Assembly (NCBI RefSeq): GCF_001513965.1
Contig: NZ_KQ948035.1
Span: forward strand, 68,041-132,040
Reading direction: 5' to 3'
Source: Streptomyces cellostaticus
GTDB taxonomy: Bacteria > Actinomycetota > Actinomycetes > Streptomycetales > Streptomycetaceae
Length of the DNA: 64,000 bases
Under the pieces are notes generated by a model that was given only the letters and a program-made list of their open reading frames with translations, was not told where the DNA came from and did not search any database. This document shows, piece after piece, positions 52,801 through 60,417 of the stretch. How positions within the stretch are numbered: the stretch's first letter is position 1; each line of letters opens with the position of its first letter. The position numbers and the translations under genes are program-made.

Positions 52801-53524
52801 GGACTGGCGGGCCCTCACCGACTGGCGCGAGCGCAAGGCCGACGCCGGCCGGGCACCAGCGGACATGGACCACCTCAACTACCGGTGGCCCATCCGCCTC
52901 GGCAACGCCGGACAGAGCGGCGACGGACTGATCGGCTACTTCTCGGAGACGGACTACACCACGTTCTACGCGGTGACCGGGCCCGGCACGGAACACCCCA
53001 CCGGCTACGTCCAGGAGATCTCCAGCGGCAACTGGCCGGCCCTGGCGGCGGATTCCATGGACCGCACGCACCTGACGATGCTTCTGGATCCCCTGGCGGC
53101 GGTCCACGCCACCACGGACCTGCTCCCCGTCACCGACCTTCGAATGCCGAGCCGCTTCACGCGGACCGCGATGGCCGCGATGAAGGTGGCGCTGCGGCTC
53201 AGCCCCGTGCTGACCACCACGCGCCGGGTCCCGGCCCAGCAGACGGAGACCGACGGCGAGAACGGCACGCAGGGTGAGAGCGACCAGCCGAGCAGTTTCG
53301 TCAACGCCCTCGCCCTGCCGCACCCGACCGGCTCGCAGGGCGTCTGGGACTGGTCCGAGCTGGTGGTCCCCGACACCGCCGCCCGTGCCGGCGGTGCGAC
53401 GGCCGCCCCGCAGTGGGCCCACCACGCGGTCGTACAGATCGACCAGAACGCCCGCCTGGACGAGGACGGCCCCGTCGTCCGCACCGGGTTCCTGCGCCTG
53501 ACCAACGGCTTCGACCACGCCTGA
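49802..53524 (+). CDS. Large protein of unknown function (giant operon, gene 4)
   Basis: A 1240-residue protein whose ATG lies eight bases before the end of gene 3. No family recognised. The N-terminus has DDTLIVPVNVDALVVNQRVR and KYDGVYVRWELPKALRHGES, LVPNRWLVVRQVRGHTGLTT, a layout of beta-rich structure with a conserved-looking W..P.AL motif. A helical central part spans about residues 310-500 (DEATAALLAAARAALPAAAR, EEWLARLNRDQAAYDTKARE, LAALQWRLYALWWMHGLPLL). The C-terminal half is again beta-rich (MSALSIVDEFGQTLDVLLPG, LRPGDRYAEDTLRDRFVQLP, GDGLIGYFSETDYTTFYAVT). There is no signal peptide. AGGAGA upstream is the ribosome binding site. Presumably a partner of genes 2 and 3. Confidence 0.8.
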   Translation: MPDGDDTLIVPVNVDALVVNQRVRQRDGQGFRRWRPNFNLLRHNKTPEPSPFTNEQKWNSTGTDDTPYKKYDGVYVRWELPKALRHGESRSEGGPTEFPLVPNRWLVVRQVRGHTGLTTAWVVESDFLDDREGTSAFVHPFRPGVQDPKATPYRSTVITTKIGRAQGIGPDGGVAWSEPGAGDPARRELFLTAVGPGLMTFHIYQPYHQNVFSLHDPMTGVPDQATVDYQVVGWHSDPAQEELRRRLGQPGTTLDGVLAELGWKVADLLQGWTPASTSYSGRAVGVGWDRTGRAPDSARPADKNTIKIGVGSSVDEATAALLAAARAALPAAARNALSHADPGLLHALGQGLVDTLDGADGTVRTAQAMHKGWFEQLPGGFTWRLADTSGQGNVSGDPSSVTWSGVCAEHEEWLARLNRDQAAYDTKARELAALQWRLYALWWMHGLPLLPPQYTREQFRAEIDPADPDGLAVEVARRIEELKELQDRVPHGADAVELARSIAAYVDSHPPELPDGYELRREALPPFWQASDPTVVLSGAKSQEGHDPLTGGGPLPCRTPAQILGGVAPGGPVPDAFAALKTGGLPPIVAALLGEFVYVLDPDHAGTLPPDIAPEPWRQPWKPLLYQWRVRHWPVPYGDPDRPNWRFDGGRYAWERGDATKPPLEITSRRFLVPLPQYTLSSGLDQYAADHPAAAAAAFASAAGQAKDLDLLSQRLDGLTDALACVDAAPNLSPPGAVGRLVGDVFGRLPDPGPLPVPFDGWQKSGFTQIRAGQFAMSALSIVDEFGQTLDVLLPGDAAYLQPTIGDSLRPGDRYAEDTLRDRFVQLPPRLLQPARLRFDFLAEHDDDQLVDLTANTTPVCAWIIPSYVDRSLLCYAPTGAPLGELRLKLQADAGAQGGVSTVVGWGPLPDSQVHTIDGLFRDRPQLHAFVSHLATAGPAVFLDLLSTVDRALCGIDPGNPYGDEVLGALLGRPLALVRTGLGFELDGPPVTDPGWQYALDWRALTDWRERKADAGRAPADMDHLNYRWPIRLGNAGQSGDGLIGYFSETDYTTFYAVTGPGTEHPTGYVQEISSGNWPALAADSMDRTHLTMLLDPLAAVHATTDLLPVTDLRMPSRFTRTAMAAMKVALRLSPVLTTTRRVPAQQTETDGENGTQGESDQPSSFVNALALPHPTGSQGVWDWSELVVPDTAARAGGATAAPQWAHHAVVQIDQNARLDEDGPVVRTGFLRLTNGFDHA

Positions 53525-53546
53525 CCCCCGAAGGAGCTGCATTTTC

Positions 53547-54902
53547 GTGAACGAACCGCCCGTCGGCCGCTGCCTGCTGGACTACGACGTCATCAGCGAC
53601 CCTTTCCCGCTGTACACGCCGACCAGTGACGACACGCCGCCCACGACCCTGCACATCGTGGTCTCCAACGGCGGCGCCGACACCGTCTACTGCCGGGAGA
53701 TCCTCTTCTCCCTGCCCCAGGGCGACCTCGCCCAGAACCTGGTCGACGCCGACACGGGCGACGGCAGCGCCGACGACTGGACCGTGGAGCGGATCCAGGA
53801 CAGCGCCGACATCGCGCTCCCGCCCGGGGACTACGCCAACTTCGTCGCCAAGCCCAAGGCGGCCTCGGGCGAAGCCCCCGTGGACCGCTCCGGCCTCGTC
53901 ATCACCCTCACGAACCTGCGCATCACCAAGCAGCCGGGCACGGCCCGGATCGAGATCCGCGAGACCGCCACAACGGACCAGGGCCACTGGCCGGACAGCC
54001 CGGGGTTCACCACGTGCAGGATCACCAAGTTCCCGGCCCCGGCCATCCCCGTCCAGATCGTGTCCGACTTCCACGCCGAGCAGTGCGAGGTGTCCTCGGG
54101 CGGCAACGTGCGCCTGGTGTGGCGCGGCCCGGACACCGTCGAGTACAAGGTGCTGTACGGCGCGGGGGCGAAACCGCTCGACGGACAGACCGACACGCTC
54201 ACCGCCTCCAAGGACCGGGACGGCGCCCCGGTAAAGGACTTCGAGTGGAAGGGAACGGTCACCCGTGACACGACCTTCCACCTCACCTACGTCATCGGCG
54301 GCGCCACCCACACCCTGTCCACGACCGTCACCGTCGCCAACCCGGAGCTCACCGGGCTCCACGTGACCGGCGACACGACGACCGACGGCGTGCTCACGGC
54401 CAACGGGAGCCTGACGACGAGTACCGCGGGCGAGACGACGTTCCACCACCCGGTGTCCGTGCTGGGCGGCAAGAAGCTGCTCGCGAGCGGCGACGTGGAG
54501 GTCAACGGGAGTGTCACGGCCAGCGGGAATTCGGTGACGATCGCCAAGGACATCTCCGCGAGCGGGAAGACGCTGACCATCGGGGCCATCTCCGGCACCT
54601 CGGTCAACGTCGGTAACGGCGTGATCCAGGGCGGCGCCATCTCAGGCAGCTCCGTCAGCGCAGGCAGTGGTCAGATCACCGGCGGCGAAATCCGCGGTAG
54701 CTCCGTCAGCGCCAGCGGCAACATCACAGCCAGTAACGGCAAGCGAGTAATCCGCGTCGGCGATCGCATTGAACTCGAGGTCAATAGCCACGACAAGCAG
54801 CTCTACCTCTACTGCGAGACCGGAAACAAGGACAACGTCTACGGCGGGAAAACGGGCTACCGTAACAGCATTTGGAGGGTCCACTACAAGGACTCGAACT
54901 AG
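53547..54902 (+). CDS. Repetitive beta-structured protein with distinct C-terminal tip (giant operon, gene 5)
   Basis: A 451-residue protein starting at GTG 53547 with AAGGAG nine bases upstream, 22 bases after gene 4. Residues 1-270 look like two beta-sandwich domains (CLLDYDVISDPFPLYTPTSD, TLHIVVSNGGADTVYCREIL, CEVSSGGNVRLVWRGPDTVE, YKVLYGAGAKPL). Residues about 270-400 are a Gly/Ser/Thr-rich repeat with alternating small and hydrophobic residues (GDVEVNGSVTASGNSVTIAK, GGAISGSSVSAGSGQITGGE, IRGSSVSASGNITASNGKRV), as in beta-helix or trimeric fibre shafts. The last 50 residues (RIELEVNSHDKQLYLYCETG ... YRNSIWRVHYKDSN) form a separate tip encoded by lower-GC DNA. It could be a fibre or adhesin-like protein. 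No signal peptide. Confidence 0.75.
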   Translation: MNEPPVGRCLLDYDVISDPFPLYTPTSDDTPPTTLHIVVSNGGADTVYCREILFSLPQGDLAQNLVDADTGDGSADDWTVERIQDSADIALPPGDYANFVAKPKAASGEAPVDRSGLVITLTNLRITKQPGTARIEIRETATTDQGHWPDSPGFTTCRITKFPAPAIPVQIVSDFHAEQCEVSSGGNVRLVWRGPDTVEYKVLYGAGAKPLDGQTDTLTASKDRDGAPVKDFEWKGTVTRDTTFHLTYVIGGATHTLSTTVTVANPELTGLHVTGDTTTDGVLTANGSLTTSTAGETTFHHPVSVLGGKKLLASGDVEVNGSVTASGNSVTIAKDISASGKTLTIGAISGTSVNVGNGVIQGGAISGSSVSAGSGQITGGEIRGSSVSASGNITASNGKRVIRVGDRIELEVNSHDKQLYLYCETGNKDNVYGGKTGYRNSIWRVHYKDSN

Positions 54903-54961
54903 TACTCCAGCAGTACCTCGATGGTGCCTGACCTGGGCAAACGTCGAGGGGTGGGAGTGCT

Positions 54962-55002
54962 GGCGGGCGGGCTGTTGCCACGGTGGCTTCTGCCCGCCCG
55001 CC
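54962..55002 (+). terminator. Terminator of the giant operon
   Basis: GGCGGGCGGGC (54962-54972) pairs perfectly with GCCCGCCCGCC (54992-55002). The 19-base loop contains a nested GCCAC/GTGGC hairpin. It lies 60 bases after the last stop codon of the operon. Nothing else was recognised between 54903 and 55310. Confidence 0.75.
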
Positions 55003-55310
55003 CCTCGAACGAGTGCCCCGGACGGCAGTGGTGGATGTGGCGGCCGCGAGCAAGCACGGCATGAACGTGCCGATCCTCATCGGCCCGATGGCCTGTCAGG
55101 GACAAGGGCAGCCCGGTGAATCATGCCGACATATGCAGACTGGCACCGTGATGCCGGTGCAACGCCGCAGCGTTCGCACGGAGGTTTTACCGTTCCGTGG
55201 TTGCCGCTCCCACGGGTCCGTCAGATTCTTGGTCACCATGCCGTCGGGCAGCTGGTTCTGCTGGTCACGGGGGGGTGCATGGGTCCCTCCGCGCTGAGCG
55301 GGGAATGGTC

Positions 55311-56291
55311 ATGCACCTCGAGTTCCGGCACCTCCGTGTCCTGCTCACCGTCGCCGAAGCCGGCAGCATCCGCAAGGCCGCCGCACGACTGCAGCTCTCT
55401 CAGCCGGCCACGAGCGCTCAACTGAAGCGGATCGAACACGAGCTGGGCGGCCCGCTCTTCATCCGCAGCGCCGACGGGGTGACGCCGAACGAGAACGGAC
55501 AGTACGTCCTGCGCTGCGCCCGTGACCTCGTCGTCGGCTTCGACCGGCTGCGCGAGTACGCGCGCTCGGCGGCCGAGGCGGACAGACAGGCCACCGCCCC
55601 GCTGAGGGCGGGCGGAACCGCCGGCCCCCTGGTGTCCCTGCTGCTCTCCGCCCTCTTCGAACTCGTCCCGGAACGCCGGCTCACCATAGATGCCCGCCGC
55701 TCCGTGCACACCCTGCTGAAATCGCTGAGCCTGTCGAAATGCGACATCGCGGTGTTCGGTGAGTTCCCGGGCTTCCCCCTTCCGGTCGGCGAGTCGGTGG
55801 CGACGCGCACACTGCTCCGCGAACCGGTCTTCGTCCTGCTTGCCGAGGACCACCCGTTGGCGCGCCAGGAGATGGTCAGCCTCCATGAGCTGGCGGGCGA
55901 GGAGTGGGTCATGCCGGAGGCCGACGAGAGCGGTGTGCACGCGTACCTTCATCTCACCTGCCAGTCAGCGGGATTCACTCCGCGCATCGCCCATGTGACG
56001 CCGGACCTGTCCGTGGCGCAGATCCTGGTCGCCGGCCGTCGTGCCGTCTGCGGCGTGTGGCCGACCGCCGATGTCTCCGCCCATGGCACCGTGCAGCGTC
56101 CGCTCGTGGACGTCCCGTTCCACCGGCGGTTGCTGCTGGCCTGGAACACAGCATCGGTTCCGCCCGAGCTCGCCGACGCGGCGTGCGAGCGTCTGCTGGC
56201 TGCCTATCTGTCGCTGGTGCGGCAGCGGCCGCAGTATCTGACCTGGTGGGAGAACGGGGGAGAGGGATTCGCCCTCGGCGAGCGCATGTGA
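55311..56291 (+). CDS. LysR family transcriptional regulator
   Basis: A 326-residue regulator. The N-terminal winged helix is typical of LysR: MHLEFRHLRVLLTVAEAGSI, RKAAARLQLSQPATSAQLKR, IEHELGGPLFIRSADGVTPN. The C-terminal part is a periplasmic-binding-like effector domain (KCDIAVFGEFPGFPLPVGES, PVFVLLAEDHPLARQEMVSL, EEWVMPEADESGVHAYLHLT). The start at 55311 has GGGGA upstream; an ATG six bases earlier is also possible. It precedes a secreted M4 protease gene by 146 bases on the same strand. In other streptomycetes LysR genes next to secreted metalloproteases control them, which is the likely role here. Confidence 0.9.
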   Translation: MHLEFRHLRVLLTVAEAGSIRKAAARLQLSQPATSAQLKRIEHELGGPLFIRSADGVTPNENGQYVLRCARDLVVGFDRLREYARSAAEADRQATAPLRAGGTAGPLVSLLLSALFELVPERRLTIDARRSVHTLLKSLSLSKCDIAVFGEFPGFPLPVGESVATRTLLREPVFVLLAEDHPLARQEMVSLHELAGEEWVMPEADESGVHAYLHLTCQSAGFTPRIAHVTPDLSVAQILVAGRRAVCGVWPTADVSAHGTVQRPLVDVPFHRRLLLAWNTASVPPELADAACERLLAAYLSLVRQRPQYLTWWENGGEGFALGERM

Positions 56292-56437
56292 CCGGCCGGG
56301 CCACGGGTTCCCATGCCCTATAGCTCCGCAGTTATATCCCAGATGAAGTCACGTCAGGGACATGTCACCTGTTGAACACTTCGCGTCAACGTCCAAGGAC
56401 GTCGTCACCCCACGACGAGCGAAGGAATCACCCCATC

Positions 56438-58039
56438 ATGTCCCGTCCTTTCCTTGCCCTTTCCGCGATGGTCGCCGCCGGCGTCATCACCACGGGTGCG
56501 ATGGCCATACCCGCGCACTCGCAGACCGATGCAGTGCAGCACAGAACCTCCGTCCGCGACACGGCGATATCCCAGGCCAAGGCGAACGTGACCCGGCACG
56601 CCGACACCTTCGGGTTCGGCGCGGGCCAGACGCTCCACGTGAAGGACGTCGTGATCGACGCCGACGGCACCCAGCACGTCCGCTTCGAACGGACCTACCG
56701 CGGCCTCCCCGTCGTCGGCGGCGACTTCGTCGTCCACCAGAAGGCCGACGGCTCGCTCAAGGGATCCACCCGCGCCAAGGCCCACAAGGTGGCGCTCAAG
56801 TCCGTCACTCCCGCCGTCGACGCCAAGGGCAGCGCGGCCAGCGCCCTGAAGCGCTCGCACGGATTGGTGCACAACGCCAAGTCCACCCCCGAGCTGATCG
56901 TGTGGGCCGCCGACGGCACCCCCCGCCTGGCCTGGCGCACCACCGTGCAGGGCCTCGGCGACAGGGGCCAGCCGCACGGCGAGGTCTTCGTCACCGACGC
57001 CACCACCGGCGCGGCGATCGAGAACTACGACGCCGAGCGCGAAGCGACCGGCACCGGCCACTCCGAGTACACCGGTGACGTCAGCATCGACACCACCCAG
57101 CAGGCCGACGGCACCTTCGCCCTGATCGACCCGGTGCGCGGCCACATCACCAAGGACGCGCACAACCTCTCGTCCTCATCCGTGAAAAGCTCCTCCGGCA
57201 CCCTGTTCACCGACGCCGACAACATCTGGGGCGACGGCAAGAAGTTCTCCACCGACCGAGCCACCGCCGCCGTCGACGCGCACGCCAACACCGCGGAGAC
57301 GTTCGACTACTACAAGACGACCTTCGGCCGCAACGGCATCAAGAACGATGGCCGCGGCGCCACCGTCTTCGTCCACGTCGGCACCAACTGGGACAACGCC
57401 CAGTGGTCGGACTCCTGCTTCTGCATGATGACCGGCGACGGTGACGGCACCACCGACCCCGAACAGGTCGACCTCGACACCATGGGCCACGAGATGACCC
57501 ACGGCGTCACCTCGGCCACCGCCAACCTGCGCTACAGCGGTGAGTCCGGCGGCCTGAACGAGGCCACCAGCGACATCCTCGGCACCATGGTCGAGTGGTA
57601 CGCCAACAACCCGGTCGACACCCCCGACTACCTCTTCAGCGACCAGTCCACCCCGCCGTGGCTGCGCCGCTTCGACAAACCGTCCCTGGACGGCCACTCC
57701 GCCGACTGCTGGTCGAAGTCGGTCGGCCGGCTCGACGTGCACTACTCCTCGGGCGTCGGCAACCACTGGTTCTACCTCGCGAGCGAGGGCAGCGGCGCCA
57801 AGACCATCAACGGCGTCTCCTACAACAGCCCTACCTGCAACGGCTCCACCGTCACCGGTATCGGCAACCAGAAGGCCTCCGCCATCTGGTACCGGGCGCT
57901 GACCGTCTACATGACCTCCACCACGGACTACAAGGGCGCCCGTACCGCGACTCTGAACGCGGCGAAGGACCTCTACGGCGCCACCAGCCCCGAGTACGCC
58001 ACCGTGGCTGCGGCCTGGAGCGCGGTCAACGTCCTCTGA
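56438..58039 (+). CDS. Secreted M4 family (thermolysin-like) zinc metallopeptidase
   Basis: A 533-residue preproprotein. A signal peptide (MSRPFLALSAMVAAGVITTG, ending near AHS) precedes an FTP/PepSY propeptide (VTRHADTFGFGAGQTLHVKD, VRFERTYRGLPVVGGDFVVH, APKLAWRT-like WAADGTPRLAWRTTV). The catalytic domain follows, with the zinc site MGHEMTHGVTSATANL (His351, Glu352, His355) and third ligand Glu375 in SGGLNEATSDILGTMVEWYA. The active-site Tyr region and VGNHWFYLASEGSGAKTI, YRALTVYMTSTTDY, AGT-like C-terminal helix AAKDLYGATSPEYATVAAAW are all present, so it appears functional. It is an extracellular protease, preceded by a LysR gene, and followed by a strong terminator. Confidence 0.93.
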   Translation: MSRPFLALSAMVAAGVITTGAMAIPAHSQTDAVQHRTSVRDTAISQAKANVTRHADTFGFGAGQTLHVKDVVIDADGTQHVRFERTYRGLPVVGGDFVVHQKADGSLKGSTRAKAHKVALKSVTPAVDAKGSAASALKRSHGLVHNAKSTPELIVWAADGTPRLAWRTTVQGLGDRGQPHGEVFVTDATTGAAIENYDAEREATGTGHSEYTGDVSIDTTQQADGTFALIDPVRGHITKDAHNLSSSSVKSSSGTLFTDADNIWGDGKKFSTDRATAAVDAHANTAETFDYYKTTFGRNGIKNDGRGATVFVHVGTNWDNAQWSDSCFCMMTGDGDGTTDPEQVDLDTMGHEMTHGVTSATANLRYSGESGGLNEATSDILGTMVEWYANNPVDTPDYLFSDQSTPPWLRRFDKPSLDGHSADCWSKSVGRLDVHYSSGVGNHWFYLASEGSGAKTINGVSYNSPTCNGSTVTGIGNQKASAIWYRALTVYMTSTTDYKGARTATLNAAKDLYGATSPEYATVAAAWSAVNVL

Positions 58040-58071
58040 CCCACCGACGAACCGCCTGATCCGTTGGAGCC

Positions 58072-58109
58072 GGCCCGGACGACGAGGACCCCCAGCCGTC
58101 GCCCGGGCC
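58072..58109. terminator. Bidirectional hairpin terminator
   Basis: GGCCCGG (58072-58078) pairs with CCGGGCC (58103-58109), and CGACG (58080-58084) with CGTCG (58097-58101), leaving a 12-base loop. It lies between the convergent M4 protease and NlpC/P60 genes. Confidence 0.7.
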
Positions 58110-58218
58110 CCGGCGTTTCCGGCGGGGCGGGGCGATACGTGCGGTCGCGAACAGGTTCGCGCGAGCCGGCCGGTCATGCGCCACGCCGACGCGTCCGGCC
58201 TTTCGCCGCCACTGGCCG

Positions 58219-59391
58219 TCAGGCCGGGCGGACCACACTGTGGATGATCGAGTCGCCGCCGTAGTAGATGGATTCCTCGCGGACGTAGGCACCGGGCTTC
58301 GGGGCGTGGATCATCATGCCGTTGCCGATGTAGATACCGACGTGGCTGATGTCGTCGTAGAAGAAGATGAGGTCGCCGGGCTGGGCGTCGGTCAGGGACA
58401 CCGTCGTGCCCACGTTCACCTGGTCGTAGGTGGTGCGCGGCAGGGAGACGCCGGCGGCCTTCCAGGCGGCCTGGGTGAGTCCGGAGCAGTCGTAGGAGCC
58501 GGGCCCGGTCGCACCCCAAACGTACGGCTTGCCGATCTGCGCGCGGGCGAAGGCGAGCGCTTTTGCGGCCTTGGTGGCGTACGTGGAGCCCGATGAGGAG
58601 GTGGAGGTACCCGAACCCGAGGTCGAGCCCGAACCCGAGGTCGACCCCGAAGACGCACTCTGCTGCTTCGCCGCCTGCGCGGCCGCGGCCTGCTGCTTGG
58701 CGAGCTCCGCCGCCTTCCGCGCCGCCTCCTCCTGCTTCTGCTTCTCGATCGCCGCGAGGCGTGCCTTCTCCTCCGCAGTCAGCTTGGACAGCAGTTCCCG
58801 CGCGGTGGACAGCTTCTTCTGGATGGTGGACTTGGCCGTCTTGAGGTCGTTCTGCGACTGAGTCAGCGTATGGAGGCTCTTGATGGCCTTCTGTCGCGCC
58901 TTCAGGGTCGCGGACTGCTCGGTGACGTAGTCGTCGACCGCGCCCTTCTGGCGCGAGGTCAGCCGGTTCATCAGCTGCGTCTGGTCGAAGTAGTCCTGCG
59001 GGGAGTTCGAGAGCAGGAAGGTCGCGGTGTCGGAGGTGACGGCCCCGGTCCGGTACTGGGCGGCGGCGATCGAACCCAGTTCCTCACGCGCCTTGTTGAG
59101 CTTGGCCGTGCGCTTGGCCACGTCGTCGAGCAGGGTGTCGACGCGCTGGCGCTCCTTCGCGGTCTTCTCCTTGGCCGCGTCGTACTTCTCGGTCGCCGAC
59201 TCGGCCTGACGGTACAGGTCGTCGACCTTCGTCCGGACCTCTTCGAGGCTCGGCTTGTCGTCGGCGGAGGGGGTGGCATTGGCGGTCTGGGACAGCAGAG
59301 CCACGGAGGTGAGGGCTGCCGTGGCGAGGACAGGGGTGCGTATGCCGACTACGCGCGGACCCGTGGGGCGCGACTTGCGGTGTGACGCCAA
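58219..59391 (-). CDS. Secreted NlpC/P60 peptidoglycan hydrolase with coiled coil
   Basis: A 390-residue exported enzyme. The signal peptide is followed by a long coiled coil (EEVRTKVDDLYRQAESATEK, KTAKERQRVDTLLDDVAKRT, LMNRLTSRQKGAVDDYVTEQ) over residues 45-215, then a Ser/Gly/Thr linker. The NlpC/P60 domain is AKALAFARAQIGKPYVWGAT, GPGSYDCSGLTQAAWKAAGV (nucleophile Cys302), AQPGDLIFFYDDISHVGIYI (catalytic His) and MMIHAPKPGAYVREESIYYG. It cleaves peptidoglycan stem peptides. The start is TTG at 59391, with GGAAGGAG nine bases upstream; a longer frame has no such site. A c-di-AMP riboswitch lies directly upstream, as in other streptomycetes. Confidence 0.92.
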   Translation of the reverse strand: MASHRKSRPTGPRVVGIRTPVLATAALTSVALLSQTANATPSADDKPSLEEVRTKVDDLYRQAESATEKYDAAKEKTAKERQRVDTLLDDVAKRTAKLNKAREELGSIAAAQYRTGAVTSDTATFLLSNSPQDYFDQTQLMNRLTSRQKGAVDDYVTEQSATLKARQKAIKSLHTLTQSQNDLKTAKSTIQKKLSTARELLSKLTAEEKARLAAIEKQKQEEAARKAAELAKQQAAAAQAAKQQSASSGSTSGSGSTSGSGTSTSSSGSTYATKAAKALAFARAQIGKPYVWGATGPGSYDCSGLTQAAWKAAGVSLPRTTYDQVNVGTTVSLTDAQPGDLIFFYDDISHVGIYIGNGMMIHAPKPGAYVREESIYYGGDSIIHSVVRPA

Positions 59392-59411
59392 GGGTGGCGA
59401 CTCCTTCCATG

Positions 59412-59560
59412 TTCCGCCTACCGAGTTAGCTGTCGGGTTCGGGCGGGTGGTTCGGAAGGGTTGCCCTACGACCCTTTCCCCGGAAGGGAGTTGGGTCGAT
59501 TCACCCCAAGGTCGGTGGGTCCCCGGCTCCGGCTGCCGCTCTGGCGCGCCGGACTCGGCG
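59412..59560 (-). promoter_or_regulatory. c-di-AMP (ydaO-yuaA) riboswitch
   Basis: On the minus strand the leader contains GCCGGAGCCGGGGACCC, CTTGGGGTGAATCG, GGGCAACCCTTCCGAACC and CCGACAGCTAACTCGGTAGG, in that order. These are the conserved blocks of the ydaO-type c-di-AMP riboswitch found ahead of cell-wall hydrolase genes in actinobacteria. In that class, ligand binding turns expression off. The leader ends just before the ribosome binding site of the NlpC/P60 gene. Confidence 0.85.
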
Positions 59561-60174
59561 GAGGTCGCACGGCCCGGCGACGTTCGCCGGTGGGGGTCGG
59601 GCGGCCTGACGGGAACGCTAGCCAACTCGTGCGGCCCCTGTGAAGGTTGGTGGGTGATATGCCCGATACATTTTCGTGACCTTTTCTCGGTGGCGTCGCC
59701 GAGTACAGTCAATCTGCCGTGATGTGGGTTGAGCTGTCCAGAATTGCGACGCCCGTGCATGTCTCCCCGCGTCCGGACGAGGGCTGCTTCGCGTCCCGGC
59801 CGGACGATTGCGGTCCGTGACCGGGCTGTGGTTGACGGTAAGGAGGTGGCGAGCGGTCGCGTTCCCAGCGGGCATGCACCGCAGGCAGTGCGCTCTTGTG
59901 GTGCGGGGCACAGGGGCAAGCAGGTGCCGGCACTGTGTCCGTGACTGTTGCGAGTGTTGCCGCAACACCTCACGGTGCACCAGTGCTGACCTGCGGATCG
60001 GGAGCGTTGCGGGCTGTCAGGTGGGATGGCAACGGGCTCGGGGTGTTGCCGGTTTGTCGATTGCCTGGCGCAACGGATTCACCAGTCGTCATTGTGTGGC
60101 TCATCGCTATGCGGGCCCATCCGCGGGCGCGCTGTCCCCGCCGGCGTCCGGCGGGACGAGGAAGGGATGGTTCG
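59561..60174. other. Intergenic region between riboswitch and small-protein gene
   Basis: It holds the promoter of the NlpC/P60 transcript and of the rightward operon. An AT-rich part near 59660-59720 may be one of these promoters. No other gene or repeat was recognised; the GAGGAAGG at about 60158 belongs to the next gene. Confidence 0.35.
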
Positions 60175-60417
60175 ATGGATCGCTCGCTTGTGTCGGTGAG
60201 GGCGGCGCTGGTGCTGTTACTCGCCGCGCTGGCCGGTGTGAGCGCCGGCCTGCTGTCGGTGCTGGCCGGAAACGGGATCGCGGGCGCCGCGCTCGTCGGG
60301 CTCACTGCCGCGGGTGGGGCCACGCCGGTGTTCAACCAGGCGATCACCCCGGACGCCACCCCCATCAGGCCGGCCGTCCGTGGGGCGGAAGCGAAGGGCG
60401 GTGGCACGCGTGGGTGA
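60175..60417 (+). CDS. Small two-helix membrane protein, paralogue of 29825-30031
   Basis: An 80-residue protein: MDRSLVSVRAALVLLLAALA, GVSAGLLSVLAGNGIAGAAL, VGLTAAGGATPVFNQAITPD and a polar tail. Two hydrophobic segments and the RAA(L/I)V(L/F)LLAALAG and FNQ(A/I)I(T/D) motifs are shared with the small gene at 29825-30031, so this is a genuine family. The ATG has GAGGAAGG eight bases upstream. The next gene starts within its last 17 bases, giving translational coupling to a receiver-domain protein. Probably an inner-membrane anchor or sensor for that protein; this is inference from gene overlap. Confidence 0.72.
   Translation: MDRSLVSVRAALVLLLAALAGVSAGLLSVLAGNGIAGAALVGLTAAGGATPVFNQAITPDATPIRPAVRGAEAKGGGTRG

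Noticed and set aside
54903..55310. Possible small gene between the giant operon and the LysR gene
   Set aside because: Frames there overlap the terminator hairpin, lack ribosome binding sites and show no conserved features.
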